This document shows positions 34,385 to 41,901 of a stretch of DNA of 64,000 nucleotides, one piece after another. The first letter of the stretch is position 1. Each line of letters opens with the position of its first letter. Location of the stretch: positions 228,228 through 292,227 of the forward strand of contig NZ_JAXQNN010000003.1 in the NCBI RefSeq assembly GCF_034427455.1. Reading direction: 5' to 3'. The translations under genes were made by a program, and so were the position numbers. The notes under the pieces were generated by a model. It searched no databases. It saw nothing but the letters and a program-made list of their open reading frames with translations, and was not told the DNA's origin. This DNA is from Jeotgalibacillus haloalkalitolerans. GTDB taxonomy: Bacteria; Bacillota; Bacilli; Bacillales; Jeotgalibacillaceae.

Positions 34385-34968
34385 GTGGTCTGATCAGTAA
34401 AGCTGATCGTCTGTTTGAAAAGCCGTTCCAGGTCAGTCAGATCCGTCACCGCCCTGATCATGGCATTGATATATTCAGTCCGGTCCAGCTGATCATACTG
34501 CCATTCAATCCCTTTTGACCAGGCATATTCATGAAGGAAGGAGCGGATTGTCCGTCCGTTACCTTCACGGAAAGGGTGCAGCATATTCAGCTCTGATTTG
34601 AAATAAGCAAGCCTTTCAGCCGCATGTTCAAGCGAGGTCCAGTCTTTCTCAGCCGCAAGTGCTTCAAAAATCCGGGCTGCATAACTGTCCAGAAACTGGG
34701 CCTGGCAAAACCGGGTGTTACCTTTCATCAATTGTACAGTCCGGAATTGGCCGGCAAACGGATAAATATCCTGAAAAAAGTGGCGGTGCAAATCTTTAAA
34801 GCTTTGAATATCAAATGAGGAAACCTTATATTGCTTTCTCACAAACTCCGCGGCACGCAGGGAAAAAGTGACTGCTTCCGCCTCCATCAGTGCTTCTTCA
34901 TCTGTAACCCCAAGCAGATTGTACTTCAGCAGAAAATCATCATTTTCACTGCTGATGTACTTATCCAC
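34381..34968 (-). CDS. Fic family protein, toxin of a Fic/antitoxin module
   Basis: A 195-residue Fic-domain enzyme starting with GTG. The catalytic motif is complete: HPFREGNGRTIR (His131), preceded by the flap region YPFAGQFRTVQLMKGNTRF. Fic enzymes usually transfer AMP from ATP onto target proteins; bacterial ones of this size modify gyrase or topoisomerase IV in studied cases. No N- or C-terminal inhibitory helix is evident in this protein itself; instead a small antitoxin gene overlaps its start by eight bases. The layout is a classic type II-like fic operon. Confidence 0.88.
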   Translation of the reverse strand: MDKYISSENDDFLLKYNLLGVTDEEALMEAEAVTFSLRAAEFVRKQYKVSSFDIQSFKDLHRHFFQDIYPFAGQFRTVQLMKGNTRFCQAQFLDSYAARIFEALAAEKDWTSLEHAAERLAYFKSELNMLHPFREGNGRTIRSFLHEYAWSKGIEWQYDQLDRTEYINAMIRAVTDLTDLERLFKQTISFTDQTT

Positions 34969-35128
34969 GTGACAGCAGGTCCTTAATCACTGAAGGTGTG
35001 ATCGGCTTATCTGCATTAATTGTTTCAAGTACTTTCTCCTGTAATCCTTCAGTCAGGGACAGGTTTTCCAAATGCAGATTCTTCATAATTCTCTTAAACT
35101 CCGGTGATTCGATTTTGACATCTTTCAT
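34961..35128 (-). CDS. Small Fic antitoxin (VbhA-like), 55 residues
   Basis: An overlooked short gene: it reads MKDVKIESPEFKRIMKNLHL and continues ENLSLTEGLQEKVLETINAD, then KPITPSVIKDLLSRG. AGGTGGGG precedes the ATG. The stretch NLHLENLSLTEGLQEKVL resembles the antitoxin helix of VbhA-type proteins, in which an (S/T)xxxE(G/N) motif inserts a glutamate into the Fic active site. Here the first position is Asn (N-L-H-L-E-N). Its stop overlaps the fic GTG. Both context and helix support antitoxin function; direct family membership is inferred. Confidence 0.75.
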   Translation of the reverse strand: MKDVKIESPEFKRIMKNLHLENLSLTEGLQEKVLETINADKPITPSVIKDLLSRG

Positions 35129-35162
35129 TCAGCGATTTCCCCACCTTTTCATGAGTTCTTAT

Positions 35163-35197
35163 GTTTTTATTATACCATGAAAAGCTTATCAATAAGC
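35163..35197 (-). promoter_or_regulatory. Extended -10 promoter with palindromic operator for the Fic module
   Basis: On the minus strand, TGGTATAAT is an extended -10. Upstream, GCTTATTGATAAGC (35184-35197) is a perfect inverted repeat at the place of the -35 box, suited to repression by the antitoxin or complex. Confidence 0.5.
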
Positions 35198-35204
35198 GAT
35201 TTCA

Positions 35205-35636
35205 TTAGCTCAGGCGACTTAAAATCCGGTGAATGATAATCAGTGTAATAAAGGTTCCAACAACACCGGTCATCATGCCTGCAAGCTGTGCTGTATCAGC
35301 TGCGTAACCGCCTGATAACAATGCGTTTTCAGTGAGCTGATAGACAAACAAACCGAGCAGGACAGACGCAATCAGATTGGCAATACTCACCGTTACTTTA
35401 TACGAGAGCGGCCGTGCATCAAAAGCACCCATCTGCTCTTTTAGATGAGCCTGGGCTTCATCCAGGGAAAGGTATTCCCCGACCATTTCTTCCTCACTGT
35501 AATAATGACTGTTTTGTGATTTTGAACTGAAGAATACGTAGTAGGTACCGTTTTCTTTCCGGATATCATATTTATGGATTCCGAGTACACCTTTTTTGGC
35601 GACTCTTTTTGTTCTTGTTCGTATATGCTCCATCAT
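35205..35636 (-). CDS. Small membrane protein of unknown function
   Basis: A 143-residue protein; ATG 35636 is preferred to the in-frame TTG nine bases upstream. The first ~80 residues are soluble and resemble a short beta-rich module (GVLGIHKYDIRKENGTYYVFFSSKSQNSHYYSEEEMVGEYLSLDEAQ). Two hydrophobic helices follow (~85-105 and 118-138). It is transcribed divergently from the M48-ankyrin gene. I do not recognise a family. Confidence 0.6.
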   Translation of the reverse strand: MMEHIRTRTKRVAKKGVLGIHKYDIRKENGTYYVFFSSKSQNSHYYSEEEMVGEYLSLDEAQAHLKEQMGAFDARPLSYKVTVSIANLIASVLLGLFVYQLTENALLSGGYAADTAQLAGMMTGVVGTFITLIIIHRILSRLS

Positions 35637-35813
35637 AGACCTCAAATCCTTACATTATTCTTTTCTCTATTTATCGTACCACAAATCAAAAAATCTCTGA
35701 TACCCGGCTGTTGGATGCTTATAAAAATATGATTACGATATTGTAATTTTAAAGATGATCGGCTAATATTTAGAAATGCCTTACAATATCATACATATAC
35801 AGGGGGAAGAACG

Positions 35814-37115
35814 TTGAATCATCAGGGGATTAAGTCAGAAAGAGAAACAGTTTACTTTGTACTGTCAGCCATATTCAGTGTGCTGATCTATATTATGGCT
35901 GCTGTTTCGATCATTGGAATCGGGATTGCGCTTGCTGTCCTTGCAGTCGTTCTTTTTACAAATGCACTTATGCTCGGCTCAATCCGTGGTAACGGGGTAA
36001 GAGTCAGTGAAAAACAGTTTTCAGATGTTTATGAGCGGACTGTTGTTTTATCGAAGGAAATGGGGTTGAAGAAAGTACCTGATTTCTTTGTCATTCAGTC
36101 TGAAGGGGCTTTGAATGCTTTTGCCACAAGATTTTTCGGGCGTAATATGATTGTCGTGTATTCAGAAGTATTTGAATTGGCAAGACAGAACGGCCAGGAA
36201 GAGCTGGACTTTATCATTGCGCATGAACTTGCACATATTAAACGTAATCACGTATGGAAAAATATTCTGGTGCTGCCTGCACAGTTTATCCCATTTTTAT
36301 CTCAGGCTTACAGCCGCTCATGTGAATATACATGTGACAGGCATGCTGCATATCAGGTTGGTAACGCTGATGCCGCTAAGCGTGCACTGACGCTGCTGGG
36401 TGTCGGTAAAGTGATGTACCGTGAAGTGAATGAAGATGCGTATCTTGAGCAGATCCATTCAGAATCTAATGGGGCAGTATGGCTGAGCGAAGTACTCTCG
36501 ACACATCCGCTGCTGCCAAAAAGAATTCTTTCAGTGGAACGCTTTATGAATCCATCAACACCTTATACTTACAGTCAGCAGCCGGGCCGGATTGTGGTGG
36601 GAGCAGGATTGCTGTTCGGAGGGCTGGCAGGCGCTTATATCGCAGTGATCGTCTCTATGACACTTGCCGGCGTTGTTTTTGCTTCAATCCTGCCGGATGA
36701 TTTGAGCGCTGCAGATGATGCGTTTTATGAGGATACTTACGAAACAGATTTTGAAACCACACCATTAATGGATGCTGTCAATATGGGCGATGTTGACGAG
36801 GTATTGACATTAATTGATAATGGGGCCGATCTTGAAGCGACGGATTATGAAGGCTCAACTGCGCTGATGTATGCTATTTACAACAGTAACCCGGAAATGC
36901 TTGAAATATTGCTTGAGGCAGGAGCTGATCCGAATACACAGGATGATTATTCAACACCATTAATTATTGCAATCAATCTTGATGACAGGGAATCGGCTGC
37001 ATTACTTGTGGAATATGGTGCAGATCCATTCATGGCAGATGCGGATGGTGACACCCCTGTTGATTATATCAGTACAGAAATGGGCGAAGATTTTTATACC
37101 TGGATTGAAGAATAA
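35814..37115 (+). CDS. M48 family metalloprotease with C-terminal ankyrin repeats
   Basis: A 433-residue membrane protein starting at a TTG with GGGGGAAG in front. Two N-terminal helices (~15-60) precede an HtpX/Ste24-like catalytic domain with the zinc motif HELAH (about residues 141-145) and the third-ligand region SCEYTCDRHAA. Another hydrophobic stretch (~262-298) leads to a domain of three ankyrin repeats (~312-425: TPLMDAVNMGDVDEVLTLIDNGADLEATDYEGSTALMYAI and repeats). HtpX-like proteases help clear misfolded membrane proteins. The ankyrin tail suggests a bound partner or substrate adaptor. The domain combination is unusual. Confidence 0.85.
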   Translation: MNHQGIKSERETVYFVLSAIFSVLIYIMAAVSIIGIGIALAVLAVVLFTNALMLGSIRGNGVRVSEKQFSDVYERTVVLSKEMGLKKVPDFFVIQSEGALNAFATRFFGRNMIVVYSEVFELARQNGQEELDFIIAHELAHIKRNHVWKNILVLPAQFIPFLSQAYSRSCEYTCDRHAAYQVGNADAAKRALTLLGVGKVMYREVNEDAYLEQIHSESNGAVWLSEVLSTHPLLPKRILSVERFMNPSTPYTYSQQPGRIVVGAGLLFGGLAGAYIAVIVSMTLAGVVFASILPDDLSAADDAFYEDTYETDFETTPLMDAVNMGDVDEVLTLIDNGADLEATDYEGSTALMYAIYNSNPEMLEILLEAGADPNTQDDYSTPLIIAINLDDRESAALLVEYGADPFMADADGDTPVDYISTEMGEDFYTWIEE

Positions 37116-37121
37116 GGAAGA

Positions 37122-37152
37122 GGCTGGCACAAAAATGTGTCAGCTTTTTTTA
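37122..37152 (+). terminator. Terminator after the M48 gene
   Basis: GCTGGCACA / TGTGTCAGC stem and seven T. Confidence 0.85.
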
Positions 37153-37220
37153 TTGTCCGGTTGTGTTTCCTGAAGCCGTGTCTTAAAGTATCATGCATCA
37201 TCTTGAGGGTAAATATTAAA

Positions 37221-37249
37221 TTTACATCCCTGAAAAAGATCAGTATGAT
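37221..37249 (+). promoter_or_regulatory. Promoter of the SCP2-like gene
   Basis: TTTACA (37221-37226), 17-bp spacer, TATGAT (37244-37249). Confidence 0.6.
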
Positions 37250-37294
37250 AAAATGAATGAGTATTCATTACATTCAGACAAAGGGGATATGAGG

Positions 37295-37615
37295 ATGTCA
37301 GAAGTATGGTCAAGAATGACAACAGCAATGAACGCCAATCCGGAACCGATACGGAATGAAAATGTGCGTTATGAGTTTCAGTTGAAAGAAGGAGAAGCAA
37401 AGCAGCTTGTTCTTCAGAATGGGGAAGCGTCAATTGAAGAAGCCGGCACAGCTGAGCCGAATTGTACATTGAAGCTGAGTGAAAAAGATCTGGTGAAAAT
37501 GATCGAAGGAGATTTGAGCGCATCAGGTGCATTTATGTTTGGAAAACTGAAAGTGGAAGGCAAGATGGGGTACGCTTTGAAGCTTGAGTCATTGCTGAGT
37601 GAGTATACCTTTTAA
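37295..37615 (+). CDS. SCP2 sterol-binding domain protein
   Basis: A 106-residue single-domain protein from ATG 37295 (AAGGGG eight bases upstream; the ATG at 37289 is too near). The pattern RYEFQLKEGEAKQLVLQNGEASIEEAGTAEPNCTLKLSEKDLVKMIEGDLSASGAFMFGKLKVEGKMGYALKLESLL matches the SCP-2 fold, which binds fatty acyl chains or other lipids in a hydrophobic tunnel. Bacterial free-standing forms are poorly characterised. Monocistronic. Confidence 0.85.
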   Translation: MSEVWSRMTTAMNANPEPIRNENVRYEFQLKEGEAKQLVLQNGEASIEEAGTAEPNCTLKLSEKDLVKMIEGDLSASGAFMFGKLKVEGKMGYALKLESLLSEYTF

Positions 37616-37631
37616 GATGTTCTAAATGTGA

Positions 37632-37730
37632 AACAGGTTCGCTGCGCGGAGGACTTTCCGCAGCCGGCGGTGAGGCCCCTTCACACATTACAGGGGCTCA
37701 CCTGTTCTTTTCCGCCTGCTGTTTTTTAGA
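37632..37730 (+). repeat. Interspersed GC-rich element, copy C (decayed)
   Basis: Retains GACTTTCCGCAGCCGGCGGT, CATTACAGGGGCTCACCTGT and TTTTCCGCC. It abuts the end of yolD on one side while copy D lies on the other. Confidence 0.7.
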
Positions 37731-37736
37731 ATACCT

Positions 37737-38066
37737 CTACACAACCTCAAGACCAATCACCTGTTCAAAGGAGATGGTCTTTTTCATATGGTCTGAAGTT
37801 GTCATAAGTAAATAGCGCTGCTGGTAGTTAATTAATGTAATGATTCCTTTTACACTGTCACGTCTGTTGTGCTCAAAGATTTTCAGGTCAACCTTCTGTT
37901 GGAACTCAAGCGCTTCCTGAATACCAAGAAAAATCATGTCAAACATCTGTTCATCCAGTTCAGGTTTCGTTTCCTGTTCCATTTCTTCGTAAAAGTCTTT
38001 CAGCATTTTTACGTGTTCAGGCAGCATCATTGAAGTCCACTTAATTGTGCCGCGATCCTTATTCAT
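37737..38066 (-). CDS. YolD-like protein
   Basis: A 109-residue protein from ATG 38066; the GTG nine bases upstream is too close to AAAGGGGC. The opening DRGTIKWTSMMLPEHVKMLKDF and PELDEQ are the YolD signature. YolD proteins usually sit before uvrX-type Y-family polymerase genes and are SOS-induced; here the polymerase partner is absent. The promoter carries a LexA box, supporting a DNA-damage role. The molecular function of YolD is not established. Confidence 0.85.
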   Translation of the reverse strand: MNKDRGTIKWTSMMLPEHVKMLKDFYEEMEQETKPELDEQMFDMIFLGIQEALEFQQKVDLKIFEHNRRDSVKGIITLINYQQRYLLMTTSDHMKKTISFEQVIGLEVV

Positions 38067-38089
38067 TATATTCACGCCCCTTTTTTATC

Positions 38090-38119
38090 ATTATAGGAAC
38101 GTTTGTTCTGTTTTGTAAA
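38090..38119 (-). promoter_or_regulatory. LexA-controlled promoter of yolD
   Basis: On the minus strand: TTTACA, 18-bp spacer, TATAAT. The spacer contains AGAACAAACGTTCC (38096-38109), a good match to the Bacillus LexA/DinR box (GAAC-N4-GTTC). Repressor bound there would cover the promoter. Confidence 0.8.
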
Positions 38120-38189
38120 TAGGTAAGTGATGGATTTTAGAAGTTTGTTCAGAATGGGGAAGGGATAATCGTGATTCTGAGGTCTTGAA

Positions 38190-38330
38190 ATCGTTCCGCT
38201 TCGCTTCAGGCGGAGGCTTTCCGCGGCCGGGCGGTGAGCCCCTTCCATGCTTCGCATTACAGGGTCTCACCTGTCCCTTTCCGCCGCAGGAGTCCCCGCC
38301 TTCCGCTCCGCTGCACTTAGATTTACTTTG
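38190..38330 (+). repeat. Interspersed GC-rich element, copy D
   Basis: Nearly identical in its core to copy A: GCTTCAGGCGGAGGCTTTCC ... GGGCGGTGAGCCCC ... TTCGCATTACAGGGTCTCAC ... GCCGCAGGAGTC ... CCGCCTTCCGCTCC. It fills the gap between yolD and the HAD gene. Confidence 0.85.
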
Positions 38331-38371
38331 AAAGAAAAGTGATTACATCTCTTCTTACTTATTTTAACCTC

Positions 38372-38935
38372 TCACTTGAAAACCACTACTTTAAAAAAGT
38401 CTTTATAGTCCTCCAGGTGAAAGTCTGCCGGTTTGTTGTTTTGAAAGAGGCAGGTGTATAGGCCGAGCTGTCTGGCCGGGATGATGTCGAGTTCACGGTC
38501 GCCTACTGCAAGGTCAATGCGGTGTTTGTCGTGCAGGTATTTGTAGGACGCAGGGTCGGGCTTGCGCGGGAAGCCGTCATCAGCGGTTACAATTTCAGAA
38601 AAGTACTTTGTGAATCCGTAGAAATCGAGTACTTTATAGGCACCTGTACGATCTTTATGCGTCATGATCACGTTGCGGCCAGCCTTTTTCAGGATATCTT
38701 CAACATGATCAAAAGGCGGCATTTCTTCAGGGCTGATGCTGCTGATCAAATGGTTATATTCTTCAATTTGTGATTCTGACAGACGGAAAAAGCTGATGGC
38801 ATGTGTTGCAGAAATTTTCAGCTCTTTATAGCAGTCTGCTTCGGATACTTTACCGCCCAGCACCTGACTCATTCGTTTTGCATAAGCAGGGTAGGTGTTA
38901 AAGAGGGTGCCATCGTAATCCCAAAGTATATTCAT
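38372..38935 (-). CDS. HAD-IA family hydrolase (phosphatase-like)
   Basis: A 187-residue HAD hydrolase. Motif I is WDYDGTLFNT at the extreme N-terminus (nucleophile Asp6, acid/base Asp8), motif II VIMTHKD, the lysine FPRKPDP and motif IV VGDRELDI. The cap is a small helical insert at ~20-80, as in phosphoglycolate phosphatase-like members. Substrate unknown. It is transcribed alone, opposite to the lipoprotein gene that follows. Confidence 0.85.
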   Translation of the reverse strand: MNILWDYDGTLFNTYPAYAKRMSQVLGGKVSEADCYKELKISATHAISFFRLSESQIEEYNHLISSISPEEMPPFDHVEDILKKAGRNVIMTHKDRTGAYKVLDFYGFTKYFSEIVTADDGFPRKPDPASYKYLHDKHRIDLAVGDRELDIIPARQLGLYTCLFQNNKPADFHLEDYKDFFKVVVFK

Positions 38936-39084
38936 ATGACACTTCCTTTCTATTCATGAATACTCTCCACCATAAATATTATCATAGTGTAACAAGTGAA
39001 TCCTTTTTCATAATTTTGTTTAAAATAAGAAGGACTTAAGTCTCTATTTGTCGAATCGCTATTTATGGAGGTGCATATCAATAT

Positions 39085-39690
39085 ATGAAGGAACAAATTT
39101 TCCTGTTGTCCATTGCCACGCTATTTTTCCTGTCTGGATGTGCCCCGGAAGAAAGTGCAGTAGCTGATATTCAAATGAAGAGTAATGAAGAGCTGTCTGT
39201 CATGACGGATTCGTTTACACGTGAAGATTTTTACAATACGCTGAGCCATGTGATGGAGGAAGCAGATCGTTTTGAAGCTGAGGGTGATCTTAAAAAGTGG
39301 ATCATCAGAACAATTTCTGAGGAAGCGCTGTATTATGCGGATGACCTGACAGAAGAAGAAATCATAGAAATTTCCAAAGCGCGTCTTACAGAAGACCAGG
39401 TCTGGAAAGAAATCGCTGAGACGAAATACGGTGTTACAGTGAGTGAGGAAGAGTTGAATGAGTACATTGATAATGTCACGCAGTCATTTGAATCACCGCT
39501 CCAGCAGGCTTATGCTGATATTCTCGGATTAACGGTTGAACAGCTGAACCATGGATTTGATATGGATGTATATGAAAAAAATCTGTTATGGGAAAAGCTC
39601 AGGCCCAAACTTGAAAAAGCATATGGCACCACTGACAATAATAAGCTTGTTGAAAAGTATAATGAGGAAGTAAGTGAAGGGAGCAGGTAA
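39085..39690 (+). CDS. Putative lipoprotein, unknown function
   Basis: A 201-residue protein with a lipoprotein signal (MKEQIFLLSIATLFFLSGC, lipidated Cys19). The remainder is acidic and helical, with repeated EEE-containing helices (EDLTEEEIIEIS-like region at ~90-105; GVTVSEEELNEYIDNV at ~130-145). The latter resembles the N-terminal SurA-like chaperone segment that precedes prolyl isomerase domains, but no isomerase domain is present. GGAGGTG precedes the ATG. It is probably expressed with the small membrane protein that follows. Confidence 0.7.
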   Translation: MKEQIFLLSIATLFFLSGCAPEESAVADIQMKSNEELSVMTDSFTREDFYNTLSHVMEEADRFEAEGDLKKWIIRTISEEALYYADDLTEEEIIEISKARLTEDQVWKEIAETKYGVTVSEEELNEYIDNVTQSFESPLQQAYADILGLTVEQLNHGFDMDVYEKNLLWEKLRPKLEKAYGTTDNNKLVEKYNEEVSEGSR

Positions 39691-39731
39691 TCATCTCTTA
39701 TATCTGGATTGACATATTCATAAAAGCCGGG

Positions 39732-40118
39732 TTGTTAGCGGGCCTGATCATCCTGTTGTATATGATTTTCAGAAAAGACAACAGGAAGCTGCTGATGACT
39801 GTACTGATTTACTTTACAGTGTTATCGCTTGTGTTTTTAATCGGATTATTTCAAATCAGCCATCATTATCAACTTTTTGATGCACCGGTTGATGGCGGAT
39901 TTTCTGCGAAGTTTAACTGGGTTGCAACTTTTGCGTATCTTTATATCATCCCACTCATTATCCTGTTTTCAAATAAAGGATTCAGAAGGGCGAACGACAG
40001 GTTTTATTCCAGCGTTTCGCGTATCATGGTGAAAGTGCTGCTCGTCGCAGCGTTCATCGCAGGTGGTTACATAGCTATGTTCGGATTTGTCCTTACATAT
40101 TACGGATTTGCGCCATAA
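39732..40118 (+). CDS. Small membrane protein, unknown function
   Basis: About 128 residues with four hydrophobic helices. The start is uncertain: TTG 39732 has only a weak ribosome site, while a good one (AGGGAG, ~39678) lies 50 bases upstream in the lipoprotein tail; the same frame is open back to there and would add IISYIWIDIFIKAG to the first helix, but without a standard start codon. The gene follows the lipoprotein closely and ends at a strong terminator. I do not recognise a family. Confidence 0.6.
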   Translation: MLAGLIILLYMIFRKDNRKLLMTVLIYFTVLSLVFLIGLFQISHHYQLFDAPVDGGFSAKFNWVATFAYLYIIPLIILFSNKGFRRANDRFYSSVSRIMVKVLLVAAFIAGGYIAMFGFVLTYYGFAP

Positions 40119-40153
40119 AACTGTCTCTGCGTTCATGCAAAGACAGTTTTTTT
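40117..40153. terminator. Bidirectional terminator
   Basis: AAACTGTCT-TGC / GCA-AGACAGTTT stem with T run between converging genes. Confidence 0.85.
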
Positions 40154-40385
40154 AGAGTCCAAACGAGGTGTATCCTGCCACAAAAAACACAAAAGTGGAA
40201 ACTGCAATTGAAATGGCACCGTAAAAAGTTTTGTTCTCTTTCAGCCTTTCAATCCCGGTAATTAATAACAGCAGGGCAAGCGGAAACATATAGAAAGGGA
40301 CGACAGACCGGTCGCCTGTGAACAGGCTGTAGCCCGCAACGATGATAACAATTCCGCTTAACACACTAGTAATGATCGTACGCAA
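40152..40385 (-). CDS. Small membrane protein, DUF3953/YczI-like
   Basis: A 77-residue protein from a TTG start at 40385, since AAGGAGGA lies just ahead; an upstream in-frame ATG would place that ribosome site inside the coding region. Three hydrophobic segments: TIITSVLSGIVIIVAGYSLF, VVPFYMFPLALLLLITGIERL, FYGAISIAVSTFVFFVAGY. It resembles YczI/DUF3953 proteins of bacilli. Function unknown. Confidence 0.6.
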   Translation of the reverse strand: MRTIITSVLSGIVIIVAGYSLFTGDRSVVPFYMFPLALLLLITGIERLKENKTFYGAISIAVSTFVFFVAGYTSFGL

Positions 40386-40513
40386 CTGGAGATCCTCCTT
40401 TATACGTTGATAATTGATATACGTCAAAAACGCTGTTCAGGTTTCACCAGTTTTTTGAAACGCTTCCGCTTCAGATTCGTATACATTAAAAACGAATGGA
40501 AAAAGAGGTGCTG

Positions 40514-40708
40514 ATGATGAGAAGGTGGCGGGAAAGAAAGGCAGTCAAATCGAAAAAACGTAAAGCTGAAGGAAAATACAGTTTTTGGGATGGACTGACA
40601 GATGTTCTGATATGGGTTCCGGAGTTAATCATTCTGCCATTTCGTCTGGTATACCTGCTGGTCAGGCTATTCGGAAGAGTATTCAGGGATGGATTTGATT
40701 CGATTTAA
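40514..40708 (+). CDS. Small basic hypothetical protein
   Basis: About 64 residues from ATG 40514, with AGAGGTG upstream. An arginine/lysine-rich N-terminus (RRWRERKAVKSKKRKAEGK) leads into a hydrophobic amphipathic segment (FWDGLTDVLIWVPELIILPFRLVYLLVRLFGRVF). It looks like a small membrane-associated protein. It precedes the transporter gene by 19 bp and may be co-transcribed with it. Confidence 0.6.
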   Translation: MMRRWRERKAVKSKKRKAEGKYSFWDGLTDVLIWVPELIILPFRLVYLLVRLFGRVFRDGFDSI

Positions 40709-40727
40709 TTGTCAGGTGTGATTTGAA

Positions 40728-41666
40728 ATGAAATGGTTTGAAAAGCTGTATACATTTTTTATTTTAGGTGCTGTGGGTATTGGACTGGTCTTCAGTCAGC
40801 TGAACGGAGCCGGTTTGCTTGCAGAAGTGCTGATTCTGCCACTGCTTGCTTTCATGATCTATCTGACGTTTTTACAGATTCCTTCAAAAGAGATAAAAGC
40901 GTCCTTTCGGAATAAAACATTCAGCACCAGCGCTGTGCTGATTAATTTTTTATGGACACCTTTTTTTGCCTGGGTGCTGACGCTGGTGTTTTTCCCTGAT
41001 CAGCCTGCTCTTGCCATTGGCCTGATTATGCTGCTTGTGACGCCGTGCACGGATTGGTACTTAATCTTTACGGGTGTTGCTAAAGGGAACACAGCACTGT
41101 CAGCAGCGATTCTGCCGCTTAATCTGATCCTGCAGATTATCCTGCTTCCGGTTTATTTATTCATCTTTTTTGGAGCAGGTGAAACGGTGGAAACCGCTTA
41201 TCTGGTAGAAGGTGTCATATGGGTATTATTCGTCCCGCTGATGTTAGCCGCACTGACTAAAGCATTGTTAAAAGGAAAGCGTCTGCCTGCATCTGATCTG
41301 CTGCAAAATCTTCCTGCTGTCTTTTTAGTATTGGCAATCGTTGCAATGTTTGCGGCACAGGGGAATATGATCCTTGAAAACGCAGGGATATTCCTGCAGA
41401 TCCTGCCACCACTCGCCATCTTTTTTGCCGTTAATTTTTTCATCAGCCGTCAGACTGGAAAGCTGTGCAAGCTGCCTGCTGGAGACCGCGTGAGCCTGAC
41501 AATGACGACACTTGCAAGAAACTCACCGCTCGCACTTGCCATTGCAGTTGCTGCATTTCCTAATGAACCGCTGATTGCACTGATCCTCGTCATTGGTCCA
41601 CTGATTGAACTGCCGGTACTCGCGCTGGTGTCTAAAGTGCTTGTTAAAATGGATAGAGGAAATTAA
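40728..41666 (+). CDS. Bile acid:sodium symporter / ACR3-like transporter
   Basis: A 312-residue membrane protein with about ten hydrophobic helices, of the BASS/arsenite-ACR3 superfamily. The core motif LLVTPCTDWYLIFTGVAKGN near residues 103-122 and the crossing motif TTLARNSPLALAIAVAAFP near 262-280 are typical. Annotation pipelines often call such proteins arsenic resistance proteins. No arsR or arsenate reductase is next to it, so arsenite export is not supported by context. Substrate uncertain. Confidence 0.75.
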   Translation: MKWFEKLYTFFILGAVGIGLVFSQLNGAGLLAEVLILPLLAFMIYLTFLQIPSKEIKASFRNKTFSTSAVLINFLWTPFFAWVLTLVFFPDQPALAIGLIMLLVTPCTDWYLIFTGVAKGNTALSAAILPLNLILQIILLPVYLFIFFGAGETVETAYLVEGVIWVLFVPLMLAALTKALLKGKRLPASDLLQNLPAVFLVLAIVAMFAAQGNMILENAGIFLQILPPLAIFFAVNFFISRQTGKLCKLPAGDRVSLTMTTLARNSPLALAIAVAAFPNEPLIALILVIGPLIELPVLALVSKVLVKMDRGN

Positions 41667-41726
41667 TACGTAAAAAGAAAATGGGACAAAACAATCTATT
41701 TTGTTAAATTAAACAGTATTATCAAA

Positions 41727-41862
41727 ACCTAAGTGCAGCGAAGCGTAAGGCGGCGACTCCACCGGGATGTGACGGACAGGTGAGACCCCGCAGGCGCGAA
41801 GCGTTGAGGAGGCTCACCGCCGTCCCCGGGGAAAGCGTCCGCCTGAAGCGTAGCGGAACGAG
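41727..41862 (-). repeat. Interspersed GC-rich element, copy E (inverted)
   Basis: Reverse complement of the A/D pattern: GGCGGCGACTCCACCGGG ... GGACAGGTGAGACCCCGCAG ... GAGGAGGCTCACCGCCG ... GGAAAGCGTCCGCCTGAAGC. It lies between two converging genes. Confidence 0.8.
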
Positions 41863-41864
41863 AA

Positions 41865-41899
41865 AAAAGGACGAGACAACTTTGTCCCGTCCTTTTGCT
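41865..41899. terminator. Terminator of the YeeE/YedE gene
   Basis: AAAGGACG-GACA / GTC-CGTCCTTT stem; A-rich before and T-rich after, so it can work in both directions. Confidence 0.7.
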
Positions 41900-41901
41900 G
41901 C

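Noticed and set aside
37121..37190. Small RNA between the M48 and SCP2 genes
   Set aside because: The hairpin is fully explained as the M48 gene terminator, and no separate promoter is visible before it.
40728..41666. Arsenic resistance operon
   Set aside because: The transporter belongs to the BASS/ACR3 superfamily but no arsR, arsC or other ars gene is adjacent.
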